In this document: one piece after another, positions 33,635 to 42,663 of the stretch
How positions within the stretch are numbered: position 1 is the first letter of the stretch
How the letters are laid out: each line of letters begins with the position of its first letter
Assembly (NCBI GenBank): GCA_022508465.1
Contig: JAFLVB010000001.1
Location: forward strand, 1 to 64,000
DNA from: Clostridiales bacterium
GTDB taxonomy: Bacteria > Bacillota > Clostridia > Christensenellales > Pumilibacteraceae
Direction of reading: 5' to 3'
Length of the DNA stretch: 64,000 nucleotides
Notes under the pieces: generated by a model
The model's database searches: none
Seen by the model: the letters and a program-made list of their open reading frames with translations, nothing else
Told to the model about the DNA's origin: nothing
Position numbers and translations under genes: made by a program

Positions 33635-34582
33635 ATGAAAGGATATTTGGGTATAGATATAGGGTCGATTTCGACCAAGGGCGTAATAATAGACGCCGAC
33701 AATAATATTTTAGCGTGCGAGTATTTATGGACGGAAGGCGACCCCATTGGCGCAGTTAAGCGTCTACTTAAGGCGCTTCAAAGTCAGATAGGTGATGACG
33801 TGACTGTCGTTTCGGTAGGAACGACGGGTAGCGCGCGCAAGCTCATCGGCTCGATGACGGGCGCAAGCGTCATTAAAAACGAGATAACCGCTCACGCCAT
33901 AGGCACGACGACATTGCACCCCGACGTGAATACCATTTTCGAGATAGGCGGGCAGGACTCCAAGATCATTATTATCGAAAACGGATATGTAGTCGATTAC
34001 GCCATGAACACGCTTTGCGCGGCAGGCACCGGCTCGTTCTTGTCAAGCCAGGCGCATAGGTTGGGCGTGTCGGTAGAGGAGTTTGGCGAGATAGCACTTA
34101 CAAGCCAAAAGCCGACAAATATAGCGGCACGTTGTACCGTTTTTGCAGAGAGCGACCTTGTCCACAAGGCGCAGATAGGTCACAAAAAGGAGGACATTAT
34201 CGCAGGACTTTGCAAGGCGGTAGTAGCCAACTATATCAATAACATTTGCAAGGGTAAACGCATCGCGCCGCCCATTGTATTCCAAGGCGGTGTCAGCAAG
34301 AACGTTGGTGTAAAAAAGGCGTTTGAGGAGGCTGTTGGATGTCCCGTTACCGTAGACCCCAGTGGTCACCTTATGGGCGCGTTCGGCGTCGCCGTGCTTG
34401 CCAAAAAGTCTGGTGACGAGCGTGAGTTTTCGTTTAACGTTGCAGATATGGACTTTAAGACGACGGGATATGAGTGTCCAAAATGCTCCAACCATTGTGA
34501 GGTTATCTGCATACTCAGGGGCGGCAAACTTATCGACTCCTGGGGCAATAAATGCGATAACGGCGCCCCGAAAGTAGGGTGA
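33635..34582 (+). CDS. Acyl-CoA dehydratase activase (HgdC/BadF-type ATPase)
   Basis: 315 residues. ASKHA ATPase fold: GIDIGSISTKGVIID (phosphate 1), GTTGSARKLIG, FEIGGQDSKIIII, MNTLCAAGTGSFL carrying the cluster-ligand Cys, AARCTVFAESD with the second Cys, and FQGGVSKNVGVKKA. A C-terminal tail of about 35 residues adds four more cysteines (ECPKCSNHCEVICI, GNKC), longer than HgdC. Hydrolyses ATP to inject an electron into its dehydratase partner. Oxygen-sensitive chemistry, consistent with an anaerobe. Confidence 0.9.
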   Translation: MKGYLGIDIGSISTKGVIIDADNNILACEYLWTEGDPIGAVKRLLKALQSQIGDDVTVVSVGTTGSARKLIGSMTGASVIKNEITAHAIGTTTLHPDVNTIFEIGGQDSKIIIIENGYVVDYAMNTLCAAGTGSFLSSQAHRLGVSVEEFGEIALTSQKPTNIAARCTVFAESDLVHKAQIGHKKEDIIAGLCKAVVANYINNICKGKRIAPPIVFQGGVSKNVGVKKAFEEAVGCPVTVDPSGHLMGAFGVAVLAKKSGDEREFSFNVADMDFKTTGYECPKCSNHCEVICILRGGKLIDSWGNKCDNGAPKVG

Positions 34583-34596
34583 TTTAGATATTAATA

Positions 34597-34629
34597 GGCT
34601 TTCTCCTTTACCAAGGGGAAGCTTTTTTT
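34597..34629 (+). terminator. Terminator of MarR-activase operon
   Basis: GGCTTTCTCCTT pairs with AAGGGGAAGCT (with a bulge), followed by seven T to 34629. Confidence 0.75.
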
Positions 34630-34687
34630 ATACCAAATTCGTTTGATAATAAAATCAAACTATCGAGTAAAATTACCGCTACAATAT

Positions 34688-34716
34688 TTGACAAAGGAAA
34701 GAGGAATAACTATAAT
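34688..34716 (+). promoter_or_regulatory. Consensus promoter of Ca/Na antiporter
   Basis: TTGACA (34688-34693), 17 bases, TATAAT (34711-34716). Confidence 0.85.
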
Positions 34717-34775
34717 AATAGCGGTTGCAAAATATGCTGTTTATTTTGTGCCAGTATCTTGCTAAAGAGGCTATT

Positions 34776-35795
34776 ATGTTTGATACGATAATGTTATTTA
34801 TATTCGGGCTGTTGCTGCTTATTAAGGGCGGCGATTGGTTTGTAGACAGCGCGACGGGCATTGCGCACCGCTTTCGCGTACCCGAGCTTATTATTGGTGC
34901 GACGATTGTTTCAATAGGCACTACCTTGCCCGAAGTAATGGTTTCGGCGACATCCGCGGTGAGCGGGCATGGCGAAATCGCTTACGGCAATGCAATAGGC
35001 TCGGTAATTTGCAATACTGCGCTCATTGCCGCAATAACCATAGCAGTGCGTCCGCCCAAAGTCGACCGCAAAACATTCACCCTGCCGGTCATATTCTTTT
35101 TTATAGCGGCAGTGGTGTATATGATTTCGGCATACGTCTTCCAAGAGTTTTCGCTTGCAGTCGGAATCGTTTTGCTTGCAGTCTTTGTAGTTTACATGGT
35201 GTTTACTATTTTGCACGCAATAAGGATGGGCAAGCAAGAACCAACGCAGGAATTGATTTCGCCAGAGGCAGCTGAGGCAAGTGCACAACCTGGAACCGCA
35301 GAAGAAGTAAAAAGCGGCAAATTGACAATTGTCAAGGACATAGTTATGCTTATAGTGGGGGCGGGGCTTATCGCTCTCGGCGCAAATCTATTAGTCAACA
35401 ACGGCACGAAGATTGCTGCCTGGATGGGTGTACCCGAGTCTGTTATAGCGCTTACATTCGTTGCGCTCGGCACATCGCTTCCCGAGCTTGTTACTGCCAT
35501 AACGTCGCTTATTAAGGGACACGGCGCGCTATCGCTTGGCAATGTCATAGGTGCAAACCTATTTAATCTCGTGTTTGTAAGTGGAATTTCGATTGTGCTT
35601 GCGCCGTTTGCCGTTCCCGCAAGTAAAATAGTGTTCGGAATAAATGCGTCGCTTATTATAGACCTACCTGTAATGCTGTTTGTTATGATGTTCTTAACTC
35701 TTCCTGCCATAATAAGGGGCAAGCTGTCGCGCTGGCAGGGCATAACGTTGCTTGCGGTCTATGCGGCATTCTGCGTTGTCCAGTTTGTGATTTAA
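34776..35795 (+). CDS. Calcium/sodium antiporter (CaCA family)
   Basis: 339 residues, about ten membrane helices in two inverted halves, each with an alpha repeat: IGATIVSIGTTLPEVMVSAT followed by GNAIGSVICNTAL in the first, and ALTFVALGTSLPELVTAITS followed by GNVIGANLFNLVF in the second. These Gxx(T/S)xPE and GNxxGSxxxN motifs bind cations. A charged loop of about 35 residues (QEPTQELISPEAAEASAQ) splits the halves. Exchanges Ca2+ for Na+ or H+ across the membrane. The ATG at 34776 is chosen over 34725 because AGAGG lies before it. Confidence 0.93.
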   Translation: MFDTIMLFIFGLLLLIKGGDWFVDSATGIAHRFRVPELIIGATIVSIGTTLPEVMVSATSAVSGHGEIAYGNAIGSVICNTALIAAITIAVRPPKVDRKTFTLPVIFFFIAAVVYMISAYVFQEFSLAVGIVLLAVFVVYMVFTILHAIRMGKQEPTQELISPEAAEASAQPGTAEEVKSGKLTIVKDIVMLIVGAGLIALGANLLVNNGTKIAAWMGVPESVIALTFVALGTSLPELVTAITSLIKGHGALSLGNVIGANLFNLVFVSGISIVLAPFAVPASKIVFGINASLIIDLPVMLFVMMFLTLPAIIRGKLSRWQGITLLAVYAAFCVVQFVI

Positions 35796-35823
35796 AAGCA
35801 CAATTTAGAATTTTATAGGTTAT

Positions 35824-35867
35824 AAAGGCAAATCTTACAAAACAAAATGCTAAGAGTTGCCTTTTTT
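35824..35867 (+). terminator. Terminator of antiporter gene
   Basis: AAAGGCAAATCTTA (35824-35837) pairs with TAAGAGTTGCCTTT (35851-35864) with one mismatch, followed by T. Confidence 0.85.
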
Positions 35868-35868
35868 G

Positions 35869-35897
35869 TTGTAATTTTTTGGAAAATGTGGTAAAAT
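35869..35897 (+). promoter_or_regulatory. Promoter of SNF2-htpG-pyrR unit
   Basis: TTGTAA (35869-35874), 17 bases, TAAAAT (35892-35897). The -35 starts within two bases of the preceding U tract. Confidence 0.6.
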
Positions 35898-35942
35898 ATT
35901 TTATCCGACTGTTATTTGCAATCGGAACTCAAGGAGAACTTA

Positions 35943-38900
35943 ATGCCCGATTTTGAATCTTTATACAACGAATGTCAAGCCAATGCTTTTACTGCTGCTA
36001 AAAAGCGGTTTTACGACAACAAGGTCGGAGATATTACCGAAAGCGAGATGGGTGGCAAGACGATTATTTCCGCTGTGGTGCGCGGTCATCGCGACTACCG
36101 TACGCGTATAATCTTTGACGAGCAGGGTGGGCTTTACGACTATTCGTGCGACTGCTATGGCTTCAACTTAAGCGACGGGCCGTGTAAGCATATTATTGCT
36201 ACAGCTCTCACTTATGAGGAGAAGAACCCGCAAAGCGAGGTAGTAAAGGTTAAGCACGTCTCGGACGGTTGCGTTCAGGGACTTATAAGTTCGTACGCAA
36301 AGATGCGCAGAGGGCGCGTGTTGCGCGACGAAACTCCTGCATCTTTGGTGCCCGTTCTCGGCCTTGCCGGTGACGATTCGCTTACCATGCGTTTTGTCAT
36401 AGGTAAAAAGCGAATGTATAAGCTCAGGGACATAAACGAGTTTTGCCTTATTGTACATGGCGGGCAGTATCACCGATACGGTTCGGCTCTCGCTTTTGAG
36501 CATACGCTCGACAATTTCGACGATAAAAGTAGGCCCCTGGTGTCATTTTTATTAAAAACGGTAAAGGAAAAGAGCGAGCAAATCAAGGACAGAATTGTGC
36601 TTAGCCCGTCCGACTTTGACGACTTTGTCGATATTTACGACGGACTTATCGAGGTTGAGGAAGGCGGCGCGAGCGAGGGTATGCGTCAGATAGTCAGACA
36701 GCCCGACGCGCTTAAAGCGGAAATTAATGTAGCTACCGTCGAGGGCGGATATTCGGTCAGCTCGGGGCTTAAAACGTTTAAGCTACTCAGCGGCAAACGT
36801 TATGACTATATTATGACGCCCAATCGAATTTATCGCGTTACCGATGAATATGTCGAGGCATCATACAAATTACTAAAACTACTAAACGCGCGTGAAAAAA
36901 TTTTCGTGAGCGATATGGATATAGCCAGATTTTACAACAATGTCATTTGCGAGGCGGAAAAGTTCTCGGTGATTAAGAGCGACACAGACCTGACGAGGTT
37001 CACCGTGCCGCAGCTTAAAGCCGCACTCTATCTCGATAGAGAGGGGGGCGTTGTCAAAGGAAGGCTCGAATGTTCGTACGGCGATACCGATGTCGACATC
37101 TTTGCCGAGCCGTTCGGCGATCGCGATTACGAGGCGGAGAGTGCACTCAAAGAGTGCCTTGAAGCATACTTCCCGTTCTTCCCGCACCTCGTGCTCGAAA
37201 GCGACGAGGCGGTTTATAATCTGCTTACCGAGGGCATGCGCAGGATTCGTAGGCTGTGCGCCGTATATATGACCGCCGAAATGCAAAAGATAAGTGTCCG
37301 CAAGCCGCCGGGAGTCAAGGTGGGCGTAAAACTCAGCGGCGACCTTATCAATATAGATATTTATGACGACGACTTTACTTACGAGGAGCTTATAAAGATT
37401 ATCAACGCCGCGCAAAGTAATAAGTACATTAGATTAGGTGACAGCTTTATCGACCTTGATGATCCCGGCTTAAAGGCGCTATCCGAAGTTATGCAGCTTA
37501 ATTCCTCGCTTACATTGCCCGCATACTATGCGCCGCGCGTTACCGAAGAACTTAAAGAGTTTTACGACGTGAGCGCGAGTGGTTGCGAAAAGCTGCTTGA
37601 CTTTGAAAATGTAAATGTTACCGTCCCGCCCGAGCTTGACAGCGTCCTCCGTCCGTACCAAAAGACAGGTCTAAAATGGCTGTCTGCACTCAAAGACAAC
37701 GGTTTTGGCGGAATCTTAGCCGACGATATGGGACTGGGAAAAAGTCTGCAAATCATCGCGCTCATACTTGCGCACAAGCTAAAAACGATAATAGTTTGTC
37801 CCACGACGCTTATACTCAACTGGGAGAGTGAATTTAAGAAATTTGCACCCCATCTTAACATTTTGTGCGTTATGGGCAGTCAAGAGGAACGTGCCATCCT
37901 TGTAGAAAAGGCAGGGGAGTATGACGTTGTAATAACTTCGTACGAGCTTATTAGGCGTGACATAGAGCAGTATAAAATGGAGTTTGACCTTGCCGTTATC
38001 GACGAGGCTCAGTATATAAAAAATCCCGAGACCAAAAACGCACGCGCTGTCAAGGCGCTCAAAAGCAAGCATCGCTTTGCGCTTACAGGCACGCCTATCG
38101 AAAACAGCTTGTCCGAGCTGTGGTCGATATTCGACTTTTTGATGCCCGGTTATCTGTTCACATATGCCAAGTTCAAAGAGACATTTGAAATTAAAATCGT
38201 AGGTGGCGACACAAAGGCTGCCGAAGAACTCAGGCGATTTGTTATGCCGTTTGTGCTTAGACGTTTAAAGTCCGACGTGCTCACCGAGCTTCCGCCCAAA
38301 ATCGAAACGGACATTGTTGCGCCGCTTACCGGCGAGCAAGCCGACTACTACAAGGCGCACCTCTCGCTTATACGCAAGAGCCTTATCGCGGACCCCAATG
38401 TCAACAAAATCACAGTTTTAACCATGCTTACCAAGCTCAGACGCATATGCTGCGATCCGTCGCTTGAGGACCATGCCTATAAGGGCAATTCGGCTAAGAT
38501 GGAGGCGTGTATGCAGCTTGTCGACTCGGCAATCAAGGGTGGGCATAAGACGCTCATATTCTCGCAGTTCACGTCAATGCTCGACATTATAAGGGCGGAG
38601 CTATTGACGCGTGGTATAACCAACTACATGCTTACCGGCGATACGCCCAAAGCTGAGCGTATGAAGTTCGTAAACCGCTTTAACAAGGACGAGACGCAGG
38701 TCTTTTTGATCTCGCTGCGTGCGGGTGGTACCGGACTCAACCTTACCGGTGCAGATGTCGTAATACATTATGACCCATGGTGGAATTTGTCGGTAATGAA
38801 TCAGGCTACCGACAGAGCATACAGGATAGGTCAGCAGAAGTCGGTGCAAGTGTATTCGCTGCTGCTTGACGGAACTTTGGAACAAAAGATTGTCGAGTTG

Positions 38901-38978
38901 CAAAAGCGCAAAGCAAAGCTCTCCGGCTTACTCGAAGGCAACTTGGAAGTAAGCGAGCTGCTTTCGCTCATACAATGA
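35943..38978 (+). CDS. SNF2-family helicase with SWIM zinc finger
   Basis: 1011 residues from the ATG at 35943 (AAGGAG upstream; a TTG at 35916 is less likely). An N-terminal SWIM finger, C69-x-C71-x9-C81-x-H83, sits in a long accessory region. The SNF2 motor begins near 570: DDMGLGKS with Lys600 (Walker A), DEAQ at 687-690, TGTPIENSLSELWSIFDFL, then the C-terminal lobe with SQFTSMLD, RAGGTGLNLTGADVVIHYDP and QATDRAYRIGQ. Bacterial HepA/RapA-like enzymes of this layout remodel nucleic acid-protein complexes; the exact role is unknown. The gap to htpG is 21 bases. Confidence 0.92.
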   Translation: MPDFESLYNECQANAFTAAKKRFYDNKVGDITESEMGGKTIISAVVRGHRDYRTRIIFDEQGGLYDYSCDCYGFNLSDGPCKHIIATALTYEEKNPQSEVVKVKHVSDGCVQGLISSYAKMRRGRVLRDETPASLVPVLGLAGDDSLTMRFVIGKKRMYKLRDINEFCLIVHGGQYHRYGSALAFEHTLDNFDDKSRPLVSFLLKTVKEKSEQIKDRIVLSPSDFDDFVDIYDGLIEVEEGGASEGMRQIVRQPDALKAEINVATVEGGYSVSSGLKTFKLLSGKRYDYIMTPNRIYRVTDEYVEASYKLLKLLNAREKIFVSDMDIARFYNNVICEAEKFSVIKSDTDLTRFTVPQLKAALYLDREGGVVKGRLECSYGDTDVDIFAEPFGDRDYEAESALKECLEAYFPFFPHLVLESDEAVYNLLTEGMRRIRRLCAVYMTAEMQKISVRKPPGVKVGVKLSGDLINIDIYDDDFTYEELIKIINAAQSNKYIRLGDSFIDLDDPGLKALSEVMQLNSSLTLPAYYAPRVTEELKEFYDVSASGCEKLLDFENVNVTVPPELDSVLRPYQKTGLKWLSALKDNGFGGILADDMGLGKSLQIIALILAHKLKTIIVCPTTLILNWESEFKKFAPHLNILCVMGSQEERAILVEKAGEYDVVITSYELIRRDIEQYKMEFDLAVIDEAQYIKNPETKNARAVKALKSKHRFALTGTPIENSLSELWSIFDFLMPGYLFTYAKFKETFEIKIVGGDTKAAEELRRFVMPFVLRRLKSDVLTELPPKIETDIVAPLTGEQADYYKAHLSLIRKSLIADPNVNKITVLTMLTKLRRICCDPSLEDHAYKGNSAKMEACMQLVDSAIKGGHKTLIFSQFTSMLDIIRAELLTRGITNYMLTGDTPKAERMKFVNRFNKDETQVFLISLRAGGTGLNLTGADVVIHYDPWWNLSVMNQATDRAYRIGQQKSVQVYSLLLDGTLEQKIVELQKRKAKLSGLLEGNLEVSELLSLIQ

Positions 38979-38999
38979 TAAACTAAAAGGAGTATATAT

Positions 39000-40823
39000 A
39001 TGAAAAAATTTAAGGCGGAATCGCAAAGACTTTTGGAGCTGATGATAAACTCCATTTACACCAATAAGGAAATTTTTCTCCGCGAGCTCATTTCCAATGC
39101 GAGCGACGCGATAGACAAACTGCACTTTATATCGCTTACAGACAGCAATGCGAGCAGAGATTTTGAGATAAAGCTCGAGATTGACGACAAAGCGCGTACC
39201 ATTACCGTAATCGACAACGGCATAGGCATGGACGAAAATGACCTCGAGGAAAACCTCGGCACTATTGCAAACAGCGGCACGTTCAAGTTCAAAGCCGAGA
39301 ACAAGACGGACGAGGAACTTATCGGCCAGTTCGGCGTGGGCTTTTACGCATCGTTTATGGTGGCGGACAAGGTGACTGTCATAAGCAAAAAGTACGGCAC
39401 GGATGTCGCTTATAAGTGGGAGAGCAGCGGCAGCGACGGATATACAATTACTCCGTCCGAGCGCGACGACTGCGGCACGACCATAATACTAAACCTTAAG
39501 CCGGACAGCGAGGACAACAAAACCGACGAATATCTTTCGGAATGGCGCATAGGCGAGCTTGTAAAAAAATATTCGGACTATATTCGTTACCCAATTACAA
39601 TGTTATGTACCTCCGAGCGCAAAAAGGAGGGCACGGACGAGTGGGAGGAGTATAAGGAGGTCAGGACGCTCAACAGCCGCCTGCCAATTTGGAAGCGCAA
39701 CAAGAGCGATGTAAAACAGGCGGACTATATTGATTTTTACCGCACTAAATACTTCGATATGACCGAGCCCTTTCACTATTTTACGGCGAAAACCGAGGGT
39801 GCGCTGACATACAATGCGCTCATATATGTGCCGGGCAAAGCGCCGTACGACTACTACACCTCCGACTACAAGCGCGGGCTGTCGCTGTATGCTAACGGCG
39901 TACTCATTATGGAAAAGTGCGAAGATTTGTTGCCCGACTATTTCGGCTTTTTGCGCGGAATAGTGGACAGTAGCGACCTTTCGCTCAATATCTCGCGCGA
40001 AATGTTGCAAAAGGATCGCCAGCTCAAAGCGCTTGCCGCAGGCATCAACAAGAGGATAATATCCGAGTTTAACAAGCTGATGGCTTCCGACCGTGAGACT
40101 TACGAAAAGATTTTCCTTGAATACGGCGCAAGCATAAAGTTCGGCGTGTACGAAAACTTTGGCGCTAAAAAGGACGAACTTAAAGACATAATTCTTTTCC
40201 GTTCGTCGGCAGGCGAAAAACTCATTTCGCTTAAAGAATACGTTTCGCGCATGGCCCCAGAGCAAAACGAAATATATTACGCGTCCGGCAAGACTTTAGC
40301 CTCAATCGAGCGCATGCCGCAAGTGGAAGGAATGAAGGCTAAGGGAAATGAGGTGCTGTATCTTACCGACCAAATCGACGAGTTTGTTATGAAGGTGCTT
40401 GGTGAGTATGACGGCAAAAAAATTGTGCCGGTTGGTGCTGCGGGCGAGGAGGTCAAGGACGACAATCTCAAAGATTTGCTTACATTTATGACAGAGGCAT
40501 TAGACGGAAAAGTCAAGGACGTACGTCTAAATTCTAATATAGGCAGCTACCCGTCTTGCCTTACCGCCGAGGGTGAAGTGTCGCTTGAAATGGAGAGAAT
40601 ATTGAACAATATGCCTACCGGAAAGGGCATAAAGGCGACGCGCATTATGGAGATTAACCCCACCCATGTCATCATTGACATGGCAAAAGACCTGTTTGAG
40701 AGTGATAAGGACAGGCTTAAAAAACTTACAAATATATTGTACGGTGAGGCACTTTTGCTTGCCGGACTTGACATAGGTGACAGTGCAGAGTTTGTGCTCA
40801 GCCTCAACGATATGATTAGCTAA
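39000..40823 (+). CDS. htpG: Chaperone HtpG (Hsp90)
   Basis: 607 residues. N-terminal GHKL ATPase: [15 protein letters not shown] (Asn/Asp nucleotide site), [31 protein letters not shown]. The middle domain has the catalytic-Arg region [14 protein letters not shown]. The C-terminal dimerisation domain is complete. Helps fold and reactivate client proteins with DnaK. The start has AAGGAG upstream, 21 bases after the SNF2 helicase gene. Length is near the bacterial norm of about 620. Confidence 0.96.
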   Translation: MKKFKAESQRLLELMINSIYTNKEIFLRELISNASDAIDKLHFISLTDSNASRDFEIKLEIDDKARTITVIDNGIGMDENDLEENLGTIANSGTFKFKAENKTDEELIGQFGVGFYASFMVADKVTVISKKYGTDVAYKWESSGSDGYTITPSERDDCGTTIILNLKPDSEDNKTDEYLSEWRIGELVKKYSDYIRYPITMLCTSERKKEGTDEWEEYKEVRTLNSRLPIWKRNKSDVKQADYIDFYRTKYFDMTEPFHYFTAKTEGALTYNALIYVPGKAPYDYYTSDYKRGLSLYANGVLIMEKCEDLLPDYFGFLRGIVDSSDLSLNISREMLQKDRQLKALAAGINKRIISEFNKLMASDRETYEKIFLEYGASIKFGVYENFGAKKDELKDIILFRSSAGEKLISLKEYVSRMAPEQNEIYYASGKTLASIERMPQVEGMKAKGNEVLYLTDQIDEFVMKVLGEYDGKKIVPVGAAGEEVKDDNLKDLLTFMTEALDGKVKDVRLNSNIGSYPSCLTAEGEVSLEMERILNNMPTGKGIKATRIMEINPTHVIIDMAKDLFESDKDRLKKLTNILYGEALLLAGLDIGDSAEFVLSLNDMIS

Positions 40824-40833
40824 GGAGGGCGTT

Positions 40834-41367
40834 ATGGAGCTTAAAGCAAAGCTGTTGGATGAGCCTGCCGTTTCGCGTGCGCTTATACGAATTTCGCACG
40901 AGATTGTAGAGCGCAACAAGGGCGTTGACGATGTCGTTTTGGTGGGGATCAAGAGCCGTGGGATTCCGCTTGCCAAGCGTATAAGGGATATCATATTTCA
41001 GGCGTATGGTGCGGACATTATGGTGGGCGAGCTCGATATAAGCTTGTATCGCGACGACCTTACCGAAAACGATGGACCTGTCGTAAAAAGCCTAAGCCTT
41101 GATGTCAGCGTTACCGGCAAAAAGGTCATACTTGTGGACGACGTAATGTTTACGGGACGCACGGTAAGGGCGGCGATTGAGGCTATACTTAAACACGGCA
41201 GAGCGGCAGCGATTCAGCTTGCCGTGCTGATTGATAGGGGACATAGAGAGCTTCCGCTCCGCCCCGACTATGTGGGCAAAAATGTACCCACTTCCAAAAA
41301 TGAAGTTGTTTCGGTCAACTTCCCGCCGTATGATGACCATATAGGAGTAGATATTTACGAGTTATAG
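40834..41367 (+). CDS. pyrR: PyrR bifunctional regulator/uracil phosphoribosyltransferase
   Basis: 177 residues. Type I phosphoribosyltransferase fold with the PRPP loop [17 protein letters not shown] and an opening [15 protein letters not shown] typical of PyrR. In Firmicutes PyrR binds pyr mRNA leaders and attenuates them when UMP is high, with side uracil phosphoribosyltransferase activity. No pyr biosynthesis genes adjoin it here; it is instead the last gene after htpG (10-base gap), so it would act in trans. Confidence 0.92.
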   Translation: MELKAKLLDEPAVSRALIRISHEIVERNKGVDDVVLVGIKSRGIPLAKRIRDIIFQAYGADIMVGELDISLYRDDLTENDGPVVKSLSLDVSVTGKKVILVDDVMFTGRTVRAAIEAILKHGRAAAIQLAVLIDRGHRELPLRPDYVGKNVPTSKNEVVSVNFPPYDDHIGVDIYEL

Positions 41368-41371
41368 GGGC

Positions 41372-41398
41372 ATTACATAGCCGCCTATATGCCCATTG
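41372..41398 (+). terminator. Weak hairpin after pyrR
   Basis: GGGCAT pairs with ATGCCC, with an inner ATAG/CTAT, directly after the pyrR stop. The following sequence is only ATTGATTTA, so termination efficiency is doubtful. Confidence 0.4.
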
Positions 41399-41400
41399 AT

Positions 41401-41690
41401 TTATTAGGCTCCCCTGGCAAGGGGAGCTGTCACCGCAGGTGACTGAGGGGATTGTAAATTAATGATAAAAGTTATTTGCACCTATAAGCAATGGAAGTAA
41501 GCATAGTGAGTATTTAGTTGCCGAATTATCCTTATTAGGGCTTCCACCTTGAGGGGGAAGCTGGCTGTGAGCTTGCGAACAGACTGATGAGGGTGACTTA
41601 AATTTAATGTTAAGTTATTTGTACCTAAAAATCAATGGAAATAGGCATAGTGCGCATTTAAAAGCTTCCTAACCAATTGTGCTTTTCATG
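41401..41690 (+). repeat. Tandem composite repeat (families B and C)
   Basis: Two direct copies of a composite unit of about 125-140 bases. Each begins TTATTAGG, carries a palindromic module (family B GGCTCCCCT-GGCA-AGGGGAGCT with GTCACC-GCA-GGTGAC at 41407-41450; family C GAGGGGGAAGCTGGC and onward at 41551-41597) and ends with a similar tail: AGTTATTTGCACCTATAAGC, CAATGGAAGTA, GCATAGTGAGTATTTA in the first, AGTTATTTGTACCTAAAAAT, CAATGGAAATA, GCATAGTGCGCATTTA in the second. Confidence 0.7.
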
Positions 41691-41780
41691 CGCTGAAAAG
41701 CACCAAAAGGCGCCGGGACACTTTCGGCTGTGTCCCGGACCCCGCAACGAGTCGGCTTGCGCCTCCATTGGGGATGGGCG
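41691..41780 (+). repeat. GC-rich hairpin repeat
   Basis: GGGACAC (41715-41721) pairs with GTGTCCC (41730-41736) around TTTCGGCT. Flanked by CACCAAAAGGCGCC and a second GGCTTGCGCCTCC. More GC-rich than its surroundings; a third repeat type in this stretch. Confidence 0.5.
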
Positions 41781-41972
41781 TGGTGGTGTTAATATCTTTA
41801 TTGCAGCTTATTATCTTTTATGTAGCTAATTGTAGCAGAGAAATTATCCATTAAAAAGAGCCTACTCCTCCCATACAAAAAATACAAACGGATAAAAACA
41901 TACAGGTGGAGACTCCGCAGAACGAGGAATTAATGACGAGCGTGCGGTGGTGGGGGTGAAAACATAAGAATA
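41781..41972 (+). repeat. Gene-free stretch ending in a family A repeat
   Basis: The first 120 bases are A/T-rich with nothing recognised. At 41903-41958 GTGGAGACTCCGCAGAACGA and CGGTGGTGGGGGTG form a family A copy. Confidence 0.5.
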
Positions 41973-42002
41973 AAACCCGTCTTAATTTCAAGACGGGTTT
42001 TT
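41972..42002 (-). terminator. Terminator of the minus-strand trxA unit
   Basis: AAACCCGTCTT and AAGACGGGTTT (41973-41983, 41990-42000); both strands carry flanking A or T runs, so it can work in either direction. Confidence 0.8.
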
Positions 42003-42004
42003 GT

Positions 42005-42316
42005 TTATGGAATTAAAATATTAACTATTTCAGATGCGACATCTTTTAAATTACAATTTTCATTATAGAGTAATGGCTCAAATTGCCTTTTAAGAATGTC
42101 GTAAATAATATCTTGTATGGTATCTTTTGGTAGATTAGCTATTTTGGTTAATTCCGTTTCAATTTCAGCGACTTCGCTTTCATATTCGTCAGGTGGTGCA
42201 TACGAAAGTAAATCTATTGGGTCGTGCTTATCGATAATTTCTTTTATTTTAAGAAACGTATCGGAGCGGACCGGTTTAGGTCTAATAATATTTTTTGTTT
42301 TCTTTCTAAAACACAT
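42005..42316 (-). CDS. DUF1871-like small protein
   Basis: 103 residues. Its centre, KEIIDKHDPIDLLSYAPPDE, followed by YESEV, resembles DUF1871-type proteins, where a DP-x-L-x(4)-AP-x-DEY core recurs; some relatives are immunity proteins or hypothetical. The N-terminus is basic (FRKKTKNIIRPKPVR). It starts three bases after the trxA stop, so it is co-transcribed with thioredoxin. Family call is tentative. Confidence 0.55.
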   Translation of the reverse strand: MCFRKKTKNIIRPKPVRSDTFLKIKEIIDKHDPIDLLSYAPPDEYESEVAEIETELTKIANLPKDTIQDIIYDILKRQFEPLLYNENCNLKDVASEIVNILIP

Positions 42317-42319
42317 TAG

Positions 42320-42616
42320 TTAAATTACAAATTCTTTAAGTGAATCGAGGTTAATAAGTCCTACCGATTTGTCGGCAAGCTTTCCGTCCTTAAAGAGTAG
42401 AAGGGTGGGAATACTCATAATCCCAAAGCGCTTAGCAAGATCGGGCTGTTCGTCAACGTTGACCTTGCAAATTTTAACACCCAGATTCTCATTTTCGAGT
42501 TGTTCGAGGAGTGGCGCGAGCATTCTGCACGGGCCGCACCAGGTCGCCCAAAAGTCAACAAGCACCTTGCCGCTATTTATTTCGCTATCAAAATCGTCTA
42601 TTGTAAGATGTTTCAT
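42320..42616 (-). CDS. trxA: Thioredoxin
   Basis: 98 residues. The redox motif WCGPC is in [19 protein letters not shown], with the cis-Pro in [11 protein letters not shown]. Slightly shorter than E. coli TrxA (108) but complete. Reduces protein disulfides, using NADPH through thioredoxin reductase. GGAGG precedes the ATG. Its downstream neighbour is the DUF1871-like gene. Confidence 0.95.
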   Translation of the reverse strand: MKHLTIDDFDSEINSGKVLVDFWATWCGPCRMLAPLLEQLENENLGVKICKVNVDEQPDLAKRFGIMSIPTLLLFKDGKLADKSVGLINLDSLKEFVI

Positions 42617-42663
42617 AATTACCTCCTAAAAGTAGTATAATTAATTTTTCGCTTTTTATCTCA

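Noticed and set aside
41401-41690. CRISPR array
   Set aside because: There are only two units, they are too long, diverged and palindromic, and no cas gene is near.
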